From assembly GCF_034424315.1 (NCBI RefSeq), contig NZ_CP139972.1, positions 2,170,001-2,234,000 on the forward strand: 64,000 bases of DNA, given 5' to 3'. The position numbers were made by a program, and so were the translations under genes. Below the pieces are notes generated by a model that saw nothing but the letters and a program-made list of their open reading frames with translations, had not been told where the DNA came from and made no database searches. Below, piece after piece: positions 57,316 to 64,000 of the stretch; the stretch's first letter is position 1, and every line of letters starts with the position of its first letter. The DNA comes from Chitinophaga sancti (lineage in GTDB: Bacteria; Bacteroidota; Bacteroidia; Chitinophagales; Chitinophagaceae).

Positions 57316-57642
57316 ATGCAGGAAATTGAATTTGTATGTCCTTCTGATGTTTTTCTGAAGGTGATAAAAGGGAAATGTAAAACCACCTTAATTGTACTGA
57401 TCAAAAAACAATGTAACCGATTCAGTGAGATGAAACGGACCTTGCCAACCATCAGTGAAAGGATGATCGCCAAACAATTGGACGAACTGGAAGCAGATGG
57501 GATCATTGAAAGAAAGGTATTTGCAGAGGTGCCACCGCGGGTAGAGTATTACCTGACTGAATATGGTGAGAGTATATTTCTTATCGTACATGATATGAGG
57601 AAATGGGGGTATCAGCACCTTGAAAGGACGAAGCAGGTTTAG
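57316..57642 (+). CDS. HxlR-family transcriptional regulator
   Basis: 108 residues from the ATG at 57316 (a TTG at 57310 is also in frame). HxlR winged-helix features: KCKTTLIVLIKKQCNRFSEMKRTLPTISERMIAKQLDELEADGIIERK, then PPRVEYYLTEYG. HxlR proteins are usually encoded divergently from the oxidoreductase they repress, as here. The N-terminal Cys10, in a FVCPSDV context, could be a redox or electrophile sensor as in related regulators. Confidence 0.92.
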   Translation: MQEIEFVCPSDVFLKVIKGKCKTTLIVLIKKQCNRFSEMKRTLPTISERMIAKQLDELEADGIIERKVFAEVPPRVEYYLTEYGESIFLIVHDMRKWGYQHLERTKQV

Positions 57643-57676
57643 AAAGAACAATAATCAGCCTTTCGCTTTAACAACA

Positions 57677-58372
57677 TTACTTCCACCACTGGGTTTCCTT
57701 AAACTCACCGGCTATATTCATAAATTCTTCCCAACCATTCTTTTTATACTTATCATTGATATATACTTCTCCTGCCCCGATATCCAGGTCTCCGCTATCC
57801 GGCATTCTATAATCCCCCCAGTTACATTTTTTGCTTTTGCCGGTTTTATAACTTGTCCAGGTAGCTTTACACTGGTTATTTTCAAAGCCATCGGCTATCA
57901 GCATCAAGGCATCATACTGGAGCTTCCCTTTCTTATCCACCGTAAAACCGCTTAAGAGCTGACCTTTAATTACACCGCTACCGGCATGTGTACTGTCTTC
58001 GTGGAACAATACATCGCAGGTGACAATGCCTACCTTATATGCTGGAATTTCCCGCGACCTTTCAATCGTTGCTTTCCTGACAGTAATCGTTCCTGTAAAG
58101 CTGCAGATATTTTCTTTTACTTTCGTTTTGCCGCAGACGATATATTGATACGGGTTTTCTTTGCTTTTTGTTACGCTGGTATAATGAATGCAAAAGCGCT
58201 GGTAATTATCCCCTATATAGCCCAGTGGTTCAGGAAAGGGAATGATATCGCCGTCTCCTTCTGCCTGAATAGTATCTGCCCGCCATAATTTCGTTAAATC
58301 ATAGTCTTTGATAGTGGCAGTAAAATCTGTCAATAACAAAGTGCAGGCAAGTATGAGTTTATCAATCATCAT
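57677..58372 (-). CDS. hypothetical exported protein
   Basis: About 231 residues from the Met-Met pair at 58372/58369, with a short hydrophobic N-terminus (LILACTLLLTDFTA) that may be a signal peptide. The mature part is beta-rich with several Cys (ICSFTG, GIVTCDVLFHED, NNQCKATW, KKCNWGDYRMPDSGDLD). No family is recognised. The start overlaps the end of the gene upstream, so the two are co-translated. Confidence 0.7.
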   Translation of the reverse strand: MMIDKLILACTLLLTDFTATIKDYDLTKLWRADTIQAEGDGDIIPFPEPLGYIGDNYQRFCIHYTSVTKSKENPYQYIVCGKTKVKENICSFTGTITVRKATIERSREIPAYKVGIVTCDVLFHEDSTHAGSGVIKGQLLSGFTVDKKGKLQYDALMLIADGFENNQCKATWTSYKTGKSKKCNWGDYRMPDSGDLDIGAGEVYINDKYKKNGWEEFMNIAGEFKETQWWK

Positions 58373-58904
58373 ATGCTGAAGATATTGTATCAATTACATC
58401 CTGAATCATTTCATCAGATTCAGCCAATACCATTTTATCAATCTGAGTAGTATCAGTTGTATGTTTCAATTCGGCGTGTCCTGCTTTGATATCCAGGTGT
58501 GCCAACACATCCCCGTCTCCCCAGAAATAATCGTAAATAATGGCGATACCTTCTTCTCCTGGTTCCATATATAATGCGGCACTTTTCAGGACAGCCAGCA
58601 TAGGGAGAATCTCATGAAAGTTCTCGCTAAAAAAGCCGCTGATAAAATAAAATACGCCATTTTCCAGTTTCGCCTGACTGAATGAATCTTTGAAGTTGAC
58701 GCAGGATTCAAATACAGCGCCATTGGTTTGTTGCAATGCGGTGGGTATTTCCTCTAAGGAAGATTTGGAATACATCTTCCGGCTATCCCACCATGCAGTC
58801 CAGTCTTCATCTACCACGGGGGCAGTTAGTGCTGCGGCTAAAAAACGATCGAGGTTTTCCTTTTTAATGTTGAGTTTAACGAATAAGGATCTGAGTTCTG
58901 ACAT
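58362..58904 (-). CDS. hypothetical cytoplasmic protein
   Basis: 180 residues: a helical N-terminus (LRSLFVKLNIKKENLDRFLAA) with an aromatic stretch EDWTAWWDSRKMYS, then an alpha/beta part. Acidic, no signal. Overlaps the start of the 57677 gene by 11 bases, so the pair forms an operon. No family is recognised. Confidence 0.7.
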   Translation of the reverse strand: MSELRSLFVKLNIKKENLDRFLAAALTAPVVDEDWTAWWDSRKMYSKSSLEEIPTALQQTNGAVFESCVNFKDSFSQAKLENGVFYFISGFFSENFHEILPMLAVLKSAALYMEPGEEGIAIIYDYFWGDGDVLAHLDIKAGHAELKHTTDTTQIDKMVLAESDEMIQDVIDTISSAYDD

Positions 58905-59068
58905 AAATGTTTATTTGAATGACCAGGGTTTTACAATTGAATCATTATACCCAGGGTCAATATATAAAAAAGATCCAATACTATCATACATGTGGTTACA
59001 AACTCCTTACATCCGGTTACATCCTTCTATCCTCTCTGCCTGACCTTTGTGGTACAAAAACGCAAATC

Positions 59069-59479
59069 ATGGATATTGAAAAAAACAAAGCTATTATCGC
59101 CCGGTTTGATCAGGCCTGTATCGAACAAAACAACGCTGCATTAATGGATGAACTGGTATCTGACAGGGTAATCAACCATGCAGCCCAGCCAGGCAAGCCA
59201 AATGGCAAAGAAAGTTTTCATCACTTCCTGGATGCCCTGCATGCCGGTTTATCAGGGATAAAAGTCACCGTACTACACCAGGCTGCGGAAAACGACCTGG
59301 TCATGACACACAAACTAATCAGTGGCATGCATACCAGCCATCTTTTTGGGGTACCTGCCAGTGGCCAACCGATTAGTTTTGAGGCCATCGAGATCATCCG
59401 TTTAGAAAACGGTAAATATGCGGAGCACTGGGTACAAAGCAACATGGCAGCGGCACTCGGTACATTACAAGGACATTAA
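59069..59479 (+). CDS. SnoaL-like polyketide cyclase / NTF2-fold protein
   Basis: 136 residues from the ATG at 59069; a longer frame to 58919 has no family match upstream. The plan is that of ester-cyclase-like NTF2 folds: N-terminal helices (IARFDQACIEQNNAALMDELVSD), VINHAAQPG, a barrel with MTHKLISGMHTSHLFGVPASG, ISFEAIEIIRLENGKYAEHWVQSN. Small-molecule binding or cyclisation is the general role. An AraC regulator gene follows by 18 bases, so it may be regulator and target together. Confidence 0.85.
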   Translation: MDIEKNKAIIARFDQACIEQNNAALMDELVSDRVINHAAQPGKPNGKESFHHFLDALHAGLSGIKVTVLHQAAENDLVMTHKLISGMHTSHLFGVPASGQPISFEAIEIIRLENGKYAEHWVQSNMAAALGTLQGH

Positions 59480-59497
59480 ATGTCGTAGCTTTAGTAT

Positions 59498-60421
59498 ATG
59501 AAAAATGCATCACCATTTCGCGTCCATTCTATTAGCGAACTGCATCGGCTCAGAAAGTTTCCGCCACCGATGCATCCTTCAATCAGCGTATTGGAACTAA
59601 CAGCTGTCAATGATGAATTCCTGGAAGTATCCAGGTCGATGGTATTTGATTTTTATGTGATTGCGCTTAAGCGGAATTTTAACCTGAATCTCAGATATGG
59701 CCAGCATAGATATGATTTCGATGAAGGGGTGCTTTACTTTATGTCTCCCGGACAGGTGTTCGGAATGGGTCAGGATGCAGCTGGTGATGGCAATGAAGTG
59801 AGGGGCTGGATGTTATTGATCCACCCCGATTTTCTTTGGAATACCCAACTGGCAAAAGGGATTAAGCAATATGAATATTTTGACTATGCTGTCAACGAAG
59901 CACTGTTCTTGTCCGATAAAGAAGAAGCGATCATCATAGGCATCCTGCAAAATATTCAACAGGAGTACCAGGCCAATATGGATAAATTTAGTCAGCAGAT
60001 TATTATTAACCACCTGGAAGCTTTGCTGAACTACGCCGACCGCTTTTATAACAGGCAGTTTCTAACAAGAAATATTGCCAACCACCAGGTGCTGGAGCGA
60101 CTAGATGACTTGCTGAATAAAGCGTTTAGCAGTGAGCGTTTAATGAGTGATGGTATACCTACGGTACAGCAGATTGCAGACCAGCTGCATCTTTCCAGGA
60201 ATTACCTGAGTGCACTGCTCATGGTAGCAACAGGCCGGAATACCCAACAGCATATTCAGGATAAATTAATTGCAGTGGCGAAGGAACGGATTTCTACAAC
60301 GAACATGACGGTTAGTGAGATTGCTTATGAACTGGGCTTTGAGCATCCGCAGTCTTTTAGCAGGATCTTTAAAGCGAAGACAGGGATGTCTCCATTGGCA
60401 TTCAGGGAATCATTTAATTGA
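59498..60421 (+). CDS. AraC-family transcriptional regulator
   Basis: 307 residues: N-terminal cupin-like sensor (about 20-170; DEGVLYFMSPGQVFGM) and C-terminal double helix-turn-helix (about 215-305): TVQQIADQLHLSRNYLSALL and TVSEIAYELGFEHPQSFSRIF, with KTGMSPLAFRE at the end. It lies 18 bases after the SnoaL-like gene in the same direction. Its last 12 bases overlap the convergent gene at 60410. Confidence 0.93.
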   Translation: MKNASPFRVHSISELHRLRKFPPPMHPSISVLELTAVNDEFLEVSRSMVFDFYVIALKRNFNLNLRYGQHRYDFDEGVLYFMSPGQVFGMGQDAAGDGNEVRGWMLLIHPDFLWNTQLAKGIKQYEYFDYAVNEALFLSDKEEAIIIGILQNIQQEYQANMDKFSQQIIINHLEALLNYADRFYNRQFLTRNIANHQVLERLDDLLNKAFSSERLMSDGIPTVQQIADQLHLSRNYLSALLMVATGRNTQQHIQDKLIAVAKERISTTNMTVSEIAYELGFEHPQSFSRIFKAKTGMSPLAFRESFN

Positions 60422-61024
60422 GGGGGTTCTTCTTATAAGCCATATTGCTATTAAATACAGAGAAAAACCAATAATCAACCACCAGCTGCTATCCCATATT
60501 TCACTCATTTTAATCAACAGCTTCTCCCAATAAGTTTCCCGGGGCGGTACCTCAGCCACACACCAAACTAACATACAATCAATTCCCTTATACGGAGTGT
60601 TGTCACGGGGAACATTCAAAAACCAGATATCATTTTCATCCACCAGGTACTGCTCCGCCATTTCTATATGTAATATATTCAATGCTTTGATGAAGCTCCC
60701 ATAGGTTGCACTATCGCCGAAATGATAATGAATACCCTGGCTGGCATTGTTTTGTTGCAGCATCTCACGTACCCTGATCTGCGAATAGGTTAGTTTAATC
60801 TCATCTAACGCCGCGACCCCCGTTATATTTATATCCTCGTATTTTCTTTTAGGAGGATAACCTTCAGGAAAAAGAAAGGGGTGTTTTTTGGCATATTCTT
60901 TATTCACACTTATCAAAGGCATTACATAGTATACTTTCCCTTTGCCACTCCATTTTAAAAATCCGATAAACAAAACCGGTAACAGCAATAAACTAAGGAG
61001 ACCAGGAACGTAGTATATCTTCAT
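60410..61024 (-). CDS. hypothetical membrane protein
   Basis: 204 residues from the ATG at 61024. An N-terminal helix (YYVPGLLSLLLLPVLFIGFLKW) and a C-terminal helix (WWLIIGFSLYLIAIWLI) frame a soluble domain that includes YVMPLISVN and IKLTYSQIRVREMLQQNNAS. This frame is reminiscent of small proteins in TonB/ExbD-like surroundings, but no family can be named. Convergent overlap of 12 bases with the AraC gene. Confidence 0.65.
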   Translation of the reverse strand: MKIYYVPGLLSLLLLPVLFIGFLKWSGKGKVYYVMPLISVNKEYAKKHPFLFPEGYPPKRKYEDINITGVAALDEIKLTYSQIRVREMLQQNNASQGIHYHFGDSATYGSFIKALNILHIEMAEQYLVDENDIWFLNVPRDNTPYKGIDCMLVWCVAEVPPRETYWEKLLIKMSEIWDSSWWLIIGFSLYLIAIWLIRRTPSIK

Positions 61025-61117
61025 TTTTATTTTAAAGATGAAATTACCGGGGGATTCCATAAATTATTCCAGCCCTCCCTGTAAAAGCTTCATCTTTCCG
61101 CTACTACAAACAAAAAA

Positions 61118-61175
61118 CCGCTTCCATCAAACGATCGAAGCGGCTTAATACTTTTCTGTGATCCCGTTCGCACTA
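61118..61175 (-). other. tRNA 3'-end remnant with its terminator
   Basis: TGATCCCGTT (61159-61168) is identical to the end of tRNA-Lys at 53000, and the following bases match partly before the sequence diverges. Downstream on the minus strand lies a 7-bp stem CCGCTTC/GAAGCGG followed by TTTTTTG, a typical tRNA terminator. The tRNA body is gone and IS66 remnant sequence begins about 30 bases on: a scar of integration or deletion. Confidence 0.55.
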
Positions 61176-61205
61176 TACATCTGAAGGAAATGTATAAATA
61201 TATAC

Positions 61206-61621
61206 TACTGGCATACTGACGAGACCTGCATTGCTGTGCCGTATAGAGCTATGCAAAAAGAAACTCAAAAAGGCTTCTTTCGGACCTTCCTGACAGGTGA
61301 TGGTCAAATGATTTATTATGATTACCAACCTGGTCGTGGAGGTGAAAGACGACTGAATATTTTAAAGGCTTTTAAAAGCCATCTAAAGGCTGATGGTTAC
61401 ACAGTGTACGGCGAGTTGCCATTAGAGATTATCACAGTCTTCTACTGCTTTGCACATACCGGCAACTTAGACCGGAATCCCTTATTGTGCAAGCGTTTGC
61501 TCATAGTATTAAGAGGTGGAAGAAATTAAATCTTTATGCCCATACAGGAAACCTTATGCAGGATAATAATGCGTTCGAGAGATGTATGAGAAATGCGGCG
61601 GCTCACCAGGTCCAGGTTTAA
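61206..61621 (+). pseudogene. IS66-family transposase remnant
   Basis: The translated segment runs through ADET-like HTDETCIAV, DYQPGRGGERRLNILKAFK, DGYTVYGELP and AHTGNL. After a frame change near 61500 it continues with WKKLNLYAHTGNLMQDNNAF and ERCMRNAAAH, the usual end block of IS66 TnpC proteins (DNN.vEn.iRp). The N-terminal half, the accessory genes and the terminal repeats are missing and the frame is broken. Confidence 0.75.
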
Positions 61622-61656
61622 AGATTTCTTCCAGAAAAATATGATCGATTAGGCAC

Positions 61657-62172
61657 CTATAAAACTTTTTCTCTTATTAAAGAAACTTCACTCGTCTCAA
61701 TTTTTACGATACCCGCCGTTACACTAAACCAATATCGTAAAGTCTCACCAGCATTATAATTAACAGGACAGGCTTCATAAACCATACATTTTCCCCCTCG
61801 AAACATTTGTCTATCAATAGGCTTAAAATAAAACCAATATCCTTCTATTTTAATTCTGGGAACTACTTTTTCTTTTATGGAATAAAACAGAACCCATTTC
61901 CCATTGACCTTAACATACCAACATCCATTACTAACTTTAAAAACATCTGTATTATCGTTTGATTTCCCAAACAGTTTCTCTTCTTTGAAGATACTATCAG
62001 CCAAATAAATTCTCCGGTAACGGAATTCTAAGTTTTCTCCTTCATATAATCCCGTTGTACTATCAAGAATTATTTTGTTCTCAACTGTGAATTTATATGA
62101 AATATTTTTTTGGGCACTTAGCAAGCTCACGAAAGAGAATATAAAAATGCAGGTACATATAAATTTTTTCAT
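61657..62172 (-). CDS. hypothetical exported protein
   Basis: 171 residues from the ATG at 62172 with a signal peptide (KKFICTCIFIFSFVSLLSAQ). The mature part is beta-rich with many aromatics (GCWYVKVNGKWVLFYSIKEK, GYWFYFKPIDRQMFRGGKC). No family is recognised. AT-rich, next to other fragments in the scar zone; an immunity-type role is possible but not shown. Confidence 0.65.
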   Translation of the reverse strand: MKKFICTCIFIFSFVSLLSAQKNISYKFTVENKIILDSTTGLYEGENLEFRYRRIYLADSIFKEEKLFGKSNDNTDVFKVSNGCWYVKVNGKWVLFYSIKEKVVPRIKIEGYWFYFKPIDRQMFRGGKCMVYEACPVNYNAGETLRYWFSVTAGIVKIETSEVSLIREKVL

Positions 62173-62189
62173 GCTATTGTTTTTTAGTA

Positions 62190-62405
62190 CTACCATTCTC
62201 CGTACTTTTTTTGCTCAAATGTAACGATAACTAACTTACCATCTAACATCTGATCCTTACTGATAGTAAGCACTACAGGATGATTGTATAGAACTGTATA
62301 AGACCCCAAAAGATTTTGGAGTAGATAAAAAACACTTCCCTTTGTTTTATAACATTGGTATAGATGTTTGCTTATGGACGCGCAGACATACTTCCTCATT
62401 GCCAT
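62190..62405 (-). pseudogene. possible C-terminal gene fragment
   Basis: The last 50 codons (VFYLLQNLLGSYTVLYNHPV, then ISKDQMLDGKLVIVTFEQKK) look like real protein, while the first 20 do not and no good start is seen. It ends 18 bases before the exported protein gene at 62172, as a toxin tip might end before its immunity gene. It could be chance. Confidence 0.3.
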
Positions 62406-62519
62406 TTTTCATTTTGGTACCAGCAAAAATGCTTTCTATTTATCTACATCTATTTTCCACTGCTTCGCTTTGGAAAACTTACCGAAGTATTGATTATACG
62501 AATATCAAACAATGGATCC

Positions 62520-63077
62520 TCAATAGGAAAACCTCTGCCACTCAAAGTCAATGTGCCGATTATAGAAGTTCACTTTCTCAACGACATCGTCAGGAACGGC
62601 TACTCTTAAAACCCTCAACTTCTCTAAATAGAAATTTATTCTATCAAAATTTTCAATACTAAAAACAATTCTCCTCAATTTCTCCAATATAATCATCTCA
62701 ACATTAGCAATACCCTTTTCGATTAGTATGTTCAATCCCAACAATTCTTTATCATCTTCGTTATTGGCCACATGCCTGTAAATATCAAGAATAAAATCAT
62801 CATTTCTATCATATATCGCTAATAGTGAACTTAACCAAAAGCGTAAATCGCTATCTTCTTCGTTTTCTAGATACCCTCGCTCCAGTTGTCTTTTATTTTC
62901 ATGAATTATTCTATAAAATCGTTCCGCTATAAATGGTCTAAATTCGCTATTTTTTCTTAATATCATAAATGATCTGGAGCTAAGACACAACAATTCATTC
63001 ACTATAAAATCAATAGCCGAAATAATCTCGTCAATATTGTCACTTTCTAACTTCTTAACTATCTCGCTTCTTTCCAT
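62520..63077 (-). CDS. hypothetical helical protein, possible immunity protein
   Basis: 185 residues, all-helical by appearance and acidic, with HEAT-like alternation (IISAIDFIVNELLCLSSRSF, LRFWLSSLLAIYDRNDDFIL, LLGLNILIEKGIANVEMI). No signal. Such small HEAT-like proteins occur as immunity proteins in polymorphic toxin loci, but no family can be named. AT-rich. Confidence 0.6.
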   Translation of the reverse strand: MERSEIVKKLESDNIDEIISAIDFIVNELLCLSSRSFMILRKNSEFRPFIAERFYRIIHENKRQLERGYLENEEDSDLRFWLSSLLAIYDRNDDFILDIYRHVANNEDDKELLGLNILIEKGIANVEMIILEKLRRIVFSIENFDRINFYLEKLRVLRVAVPDDVVEKVNFYNRHIDFEWQRFSY

Positions 63078-63170
63078 ATTAGTAATGCTTTTAAATTTTA
63101 TATACTCCCTTTAATTTTGTGTTTGCAGGAATTGAATAAATACCTCTATTAGGATTATTGCCTTTAACTC

Positions 63171-63577
63171 TTACCCCCTACCTTCAGACAAACTGATTAA
63201 ATATTGCTGCTTTCCTAAAGACTTAAACACACCAATCGTCCCCAGCTGGCCTTCCGTAAGGGAAATCTCTAAGTCATTAATATATATCCAGCATTCCCTG
63301 TTGTTGTCCAAAAGTCCGTACCCCCTGTTCCCAACTTTAATTCTCTGACTATTAAACTCCCACCCGCTTTAAGAGCGCCTAACTGCTCCGCACTTACACC
63401 TGTTAGACCAGCAACTGCTGCCACATCTATAAAATGATGAAAAATTCTACCTCCTCCTAAATCAGCTATCACGGTCAACGGCTGGTTTGCAGTTCTAATT
63501 GCATCATCTAAAAATTCCGCAAAATTAGCTTTCGAGAAATCAAAATTCTTTATTGAGAACTTCGATGCAGTTCCCAA
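63171..63577 (-). pseudogene. frameshifted gene fragment
   Basis: A reading frame without a normal start (open up to about 63634, TTG at 63577) encodes FSIKNFDFSKANFAEFLDDA, RTANQPLTVIADLGGGRIFH and VRELKLGTGGTDFWTTTGN, and ends at 63269. In the next frame the protein-like text continues as CWIYINDLEISLTEGQLGTI and KSLGKQQYLISLSEGRG to a TAA at 63171. One frameshift near 63290 therefore splits a longer C-terminus. The family is not recognised. Confidence 0.5.
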
Positions 63578-63670
63578 GGGTAATATACTACGTGATGCTA
63601 AAGCCAGAACGGCATATAAATAAAAGACAATTTACATGATTCAGATTGACATATCGAGATTATAATAAAA

Positions 63671-63820
63671 TTAAGGTGTTATTCTAATAACAGTTTTCCA
63701 TTTTCCCTCTTCAGTATTTCTAAATGCTTGTTCAAGAAAAATACAATCATTTTCCAACTCTTCCCCGTACTCACTTCCTAACTTCAACTTTTTAAGCTTT
63801 TCCCTGATTGAATAGAGATC
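63671..63820 (-). pseudogene. C-terminal gene fragment
   Basis: 49 open codons between a TAG (63821) and a TAA (63671) read DLYSIREKLKKLKLGSEYGE, then FLEQAFRNTEEGKWKTVIRI: protein-like, charged and helical, with no start codon. Probably the tail of a small deleted gene. Confidence 0.35.
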
Positions 63821-63837
63821 CTAAGTTTCTTGCCTAA

Positions 63838-63975
63838 TTGGCCGATGGTAGAATTAAGAAAAGTAAAGAAGAAATTAAGGCTGCATTACAAGGACAGTGG
63901 AGAGACGATCTACTGTTTGAATTAAAATCATGTCTATATTTCTATGATAGTTATGTGCAACAAATAAGGGTCTGA
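63838..63975 (+). pseudogene. IS110-family transposase remnant (partial)
   Basis: 45 codons, LADGRIKKSKEEIKAALQGQ then WRDDLLFELKSCLYFYDSYV, match the middle of IS110-type transposases (R....K..L..AL.G....HH.F.L......). The frame stops at 63973 and no DEDD catalytic part is visible here. Confidence 0.5.
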
Positions 63976-64000
63976 GAAATATTTGCGGAGATCTGCCTGT

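Overview
The window reads as a chromosomal segment of a Bacteroidota bacterium, most likely a Chitinophagaceae member close to Chitinophaga. The reasons are a SusC/SusD pair, GH43 and CE2 carbohydrate enzymes, FtsX-type permeases, a C39/radical-SAM GG-leader peptide locus, -7 elements of the TAnnTTTG type, starts without Shine-Dalgarno sequences, and Rhs proteins of the Bacteroidota type. No search could be run; every family name comes from motifs read by eye.

Layout. 1-3370 (-) is the N-terminal 1123 codons of a very large secreted protein whose end lies outside the window. 3567-4332 (-) is a small gene whose 3' end is a frameshifted 98-bp tandem repeat. 4577-7266 carries an SDR reductase, a Crp/Fnr regulator and a CE2-like esterase. 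7344-9887 is a scar: broken Rhs cores and tips, a lipoprotein that may be an immunity protein, and a beheaded AraC gene. 10149-14926 is a SusC/SusD pair. 15112-16759 is an ArsR / SRPBCC-VOC fusion / DoxX operon with a visible operator. 16873-28646 holds metabolic and envelope genes (solenoid-like protein, two esterases, Ppx/GppA, alcohol dehydrogenase, YdeI, LpxL-like acyltransferase, fatty acid desaturase, VWA protein). 28916-38305 carries KatG, an FtsX permease, a GH43 enzyme and hypotheticals. Two copies of an intergenic inverted-repeat element sit between convergent gene pairs at 23.2 and 31.2 kb.

The most interesting part is 38.4-52.6 kb. It is visibly AT-richer than its flanks and bounded by two related sequences resembling tRNA 3' ends, next to an intact tRNA-Lys at 53.0 kb. 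It encodes an S41 peptidase, a methyltransferase, an outer-membrane beta-barrel, a 57-aa GG-leader precursor whose core ends in a doubled GCSK(L/I)K motif, a radical SAM/SPASM maturase, a C39-peptidase ABC exporter, a shortened HlyD-like adaptor, a tandem two-domain glycosyltransferase, a degenerate LanC-like protein and two further glycosyltransferase-like proteins. The simplest reading is a mobile biosynthetic locus for a radical-SAM-modified and possibly glycosylated RiPP that is cleaved after GG and exported. The product and its chemistry are unknown.

53.2-61.0 kb is ordinary chromosome, except for a complete 1720-bp IS (11-bp terminal repeats, 7-bp target duplication) that splits an AcuI/YhdH-type quinone oxidoreductase gene. 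61.1-64.0 kb is a second scar zone with a tRNA 3'-end remnant, IS66 and IS110 transposase remnants, and AT-rich genes or fragments that could be toxin/immunity debris.
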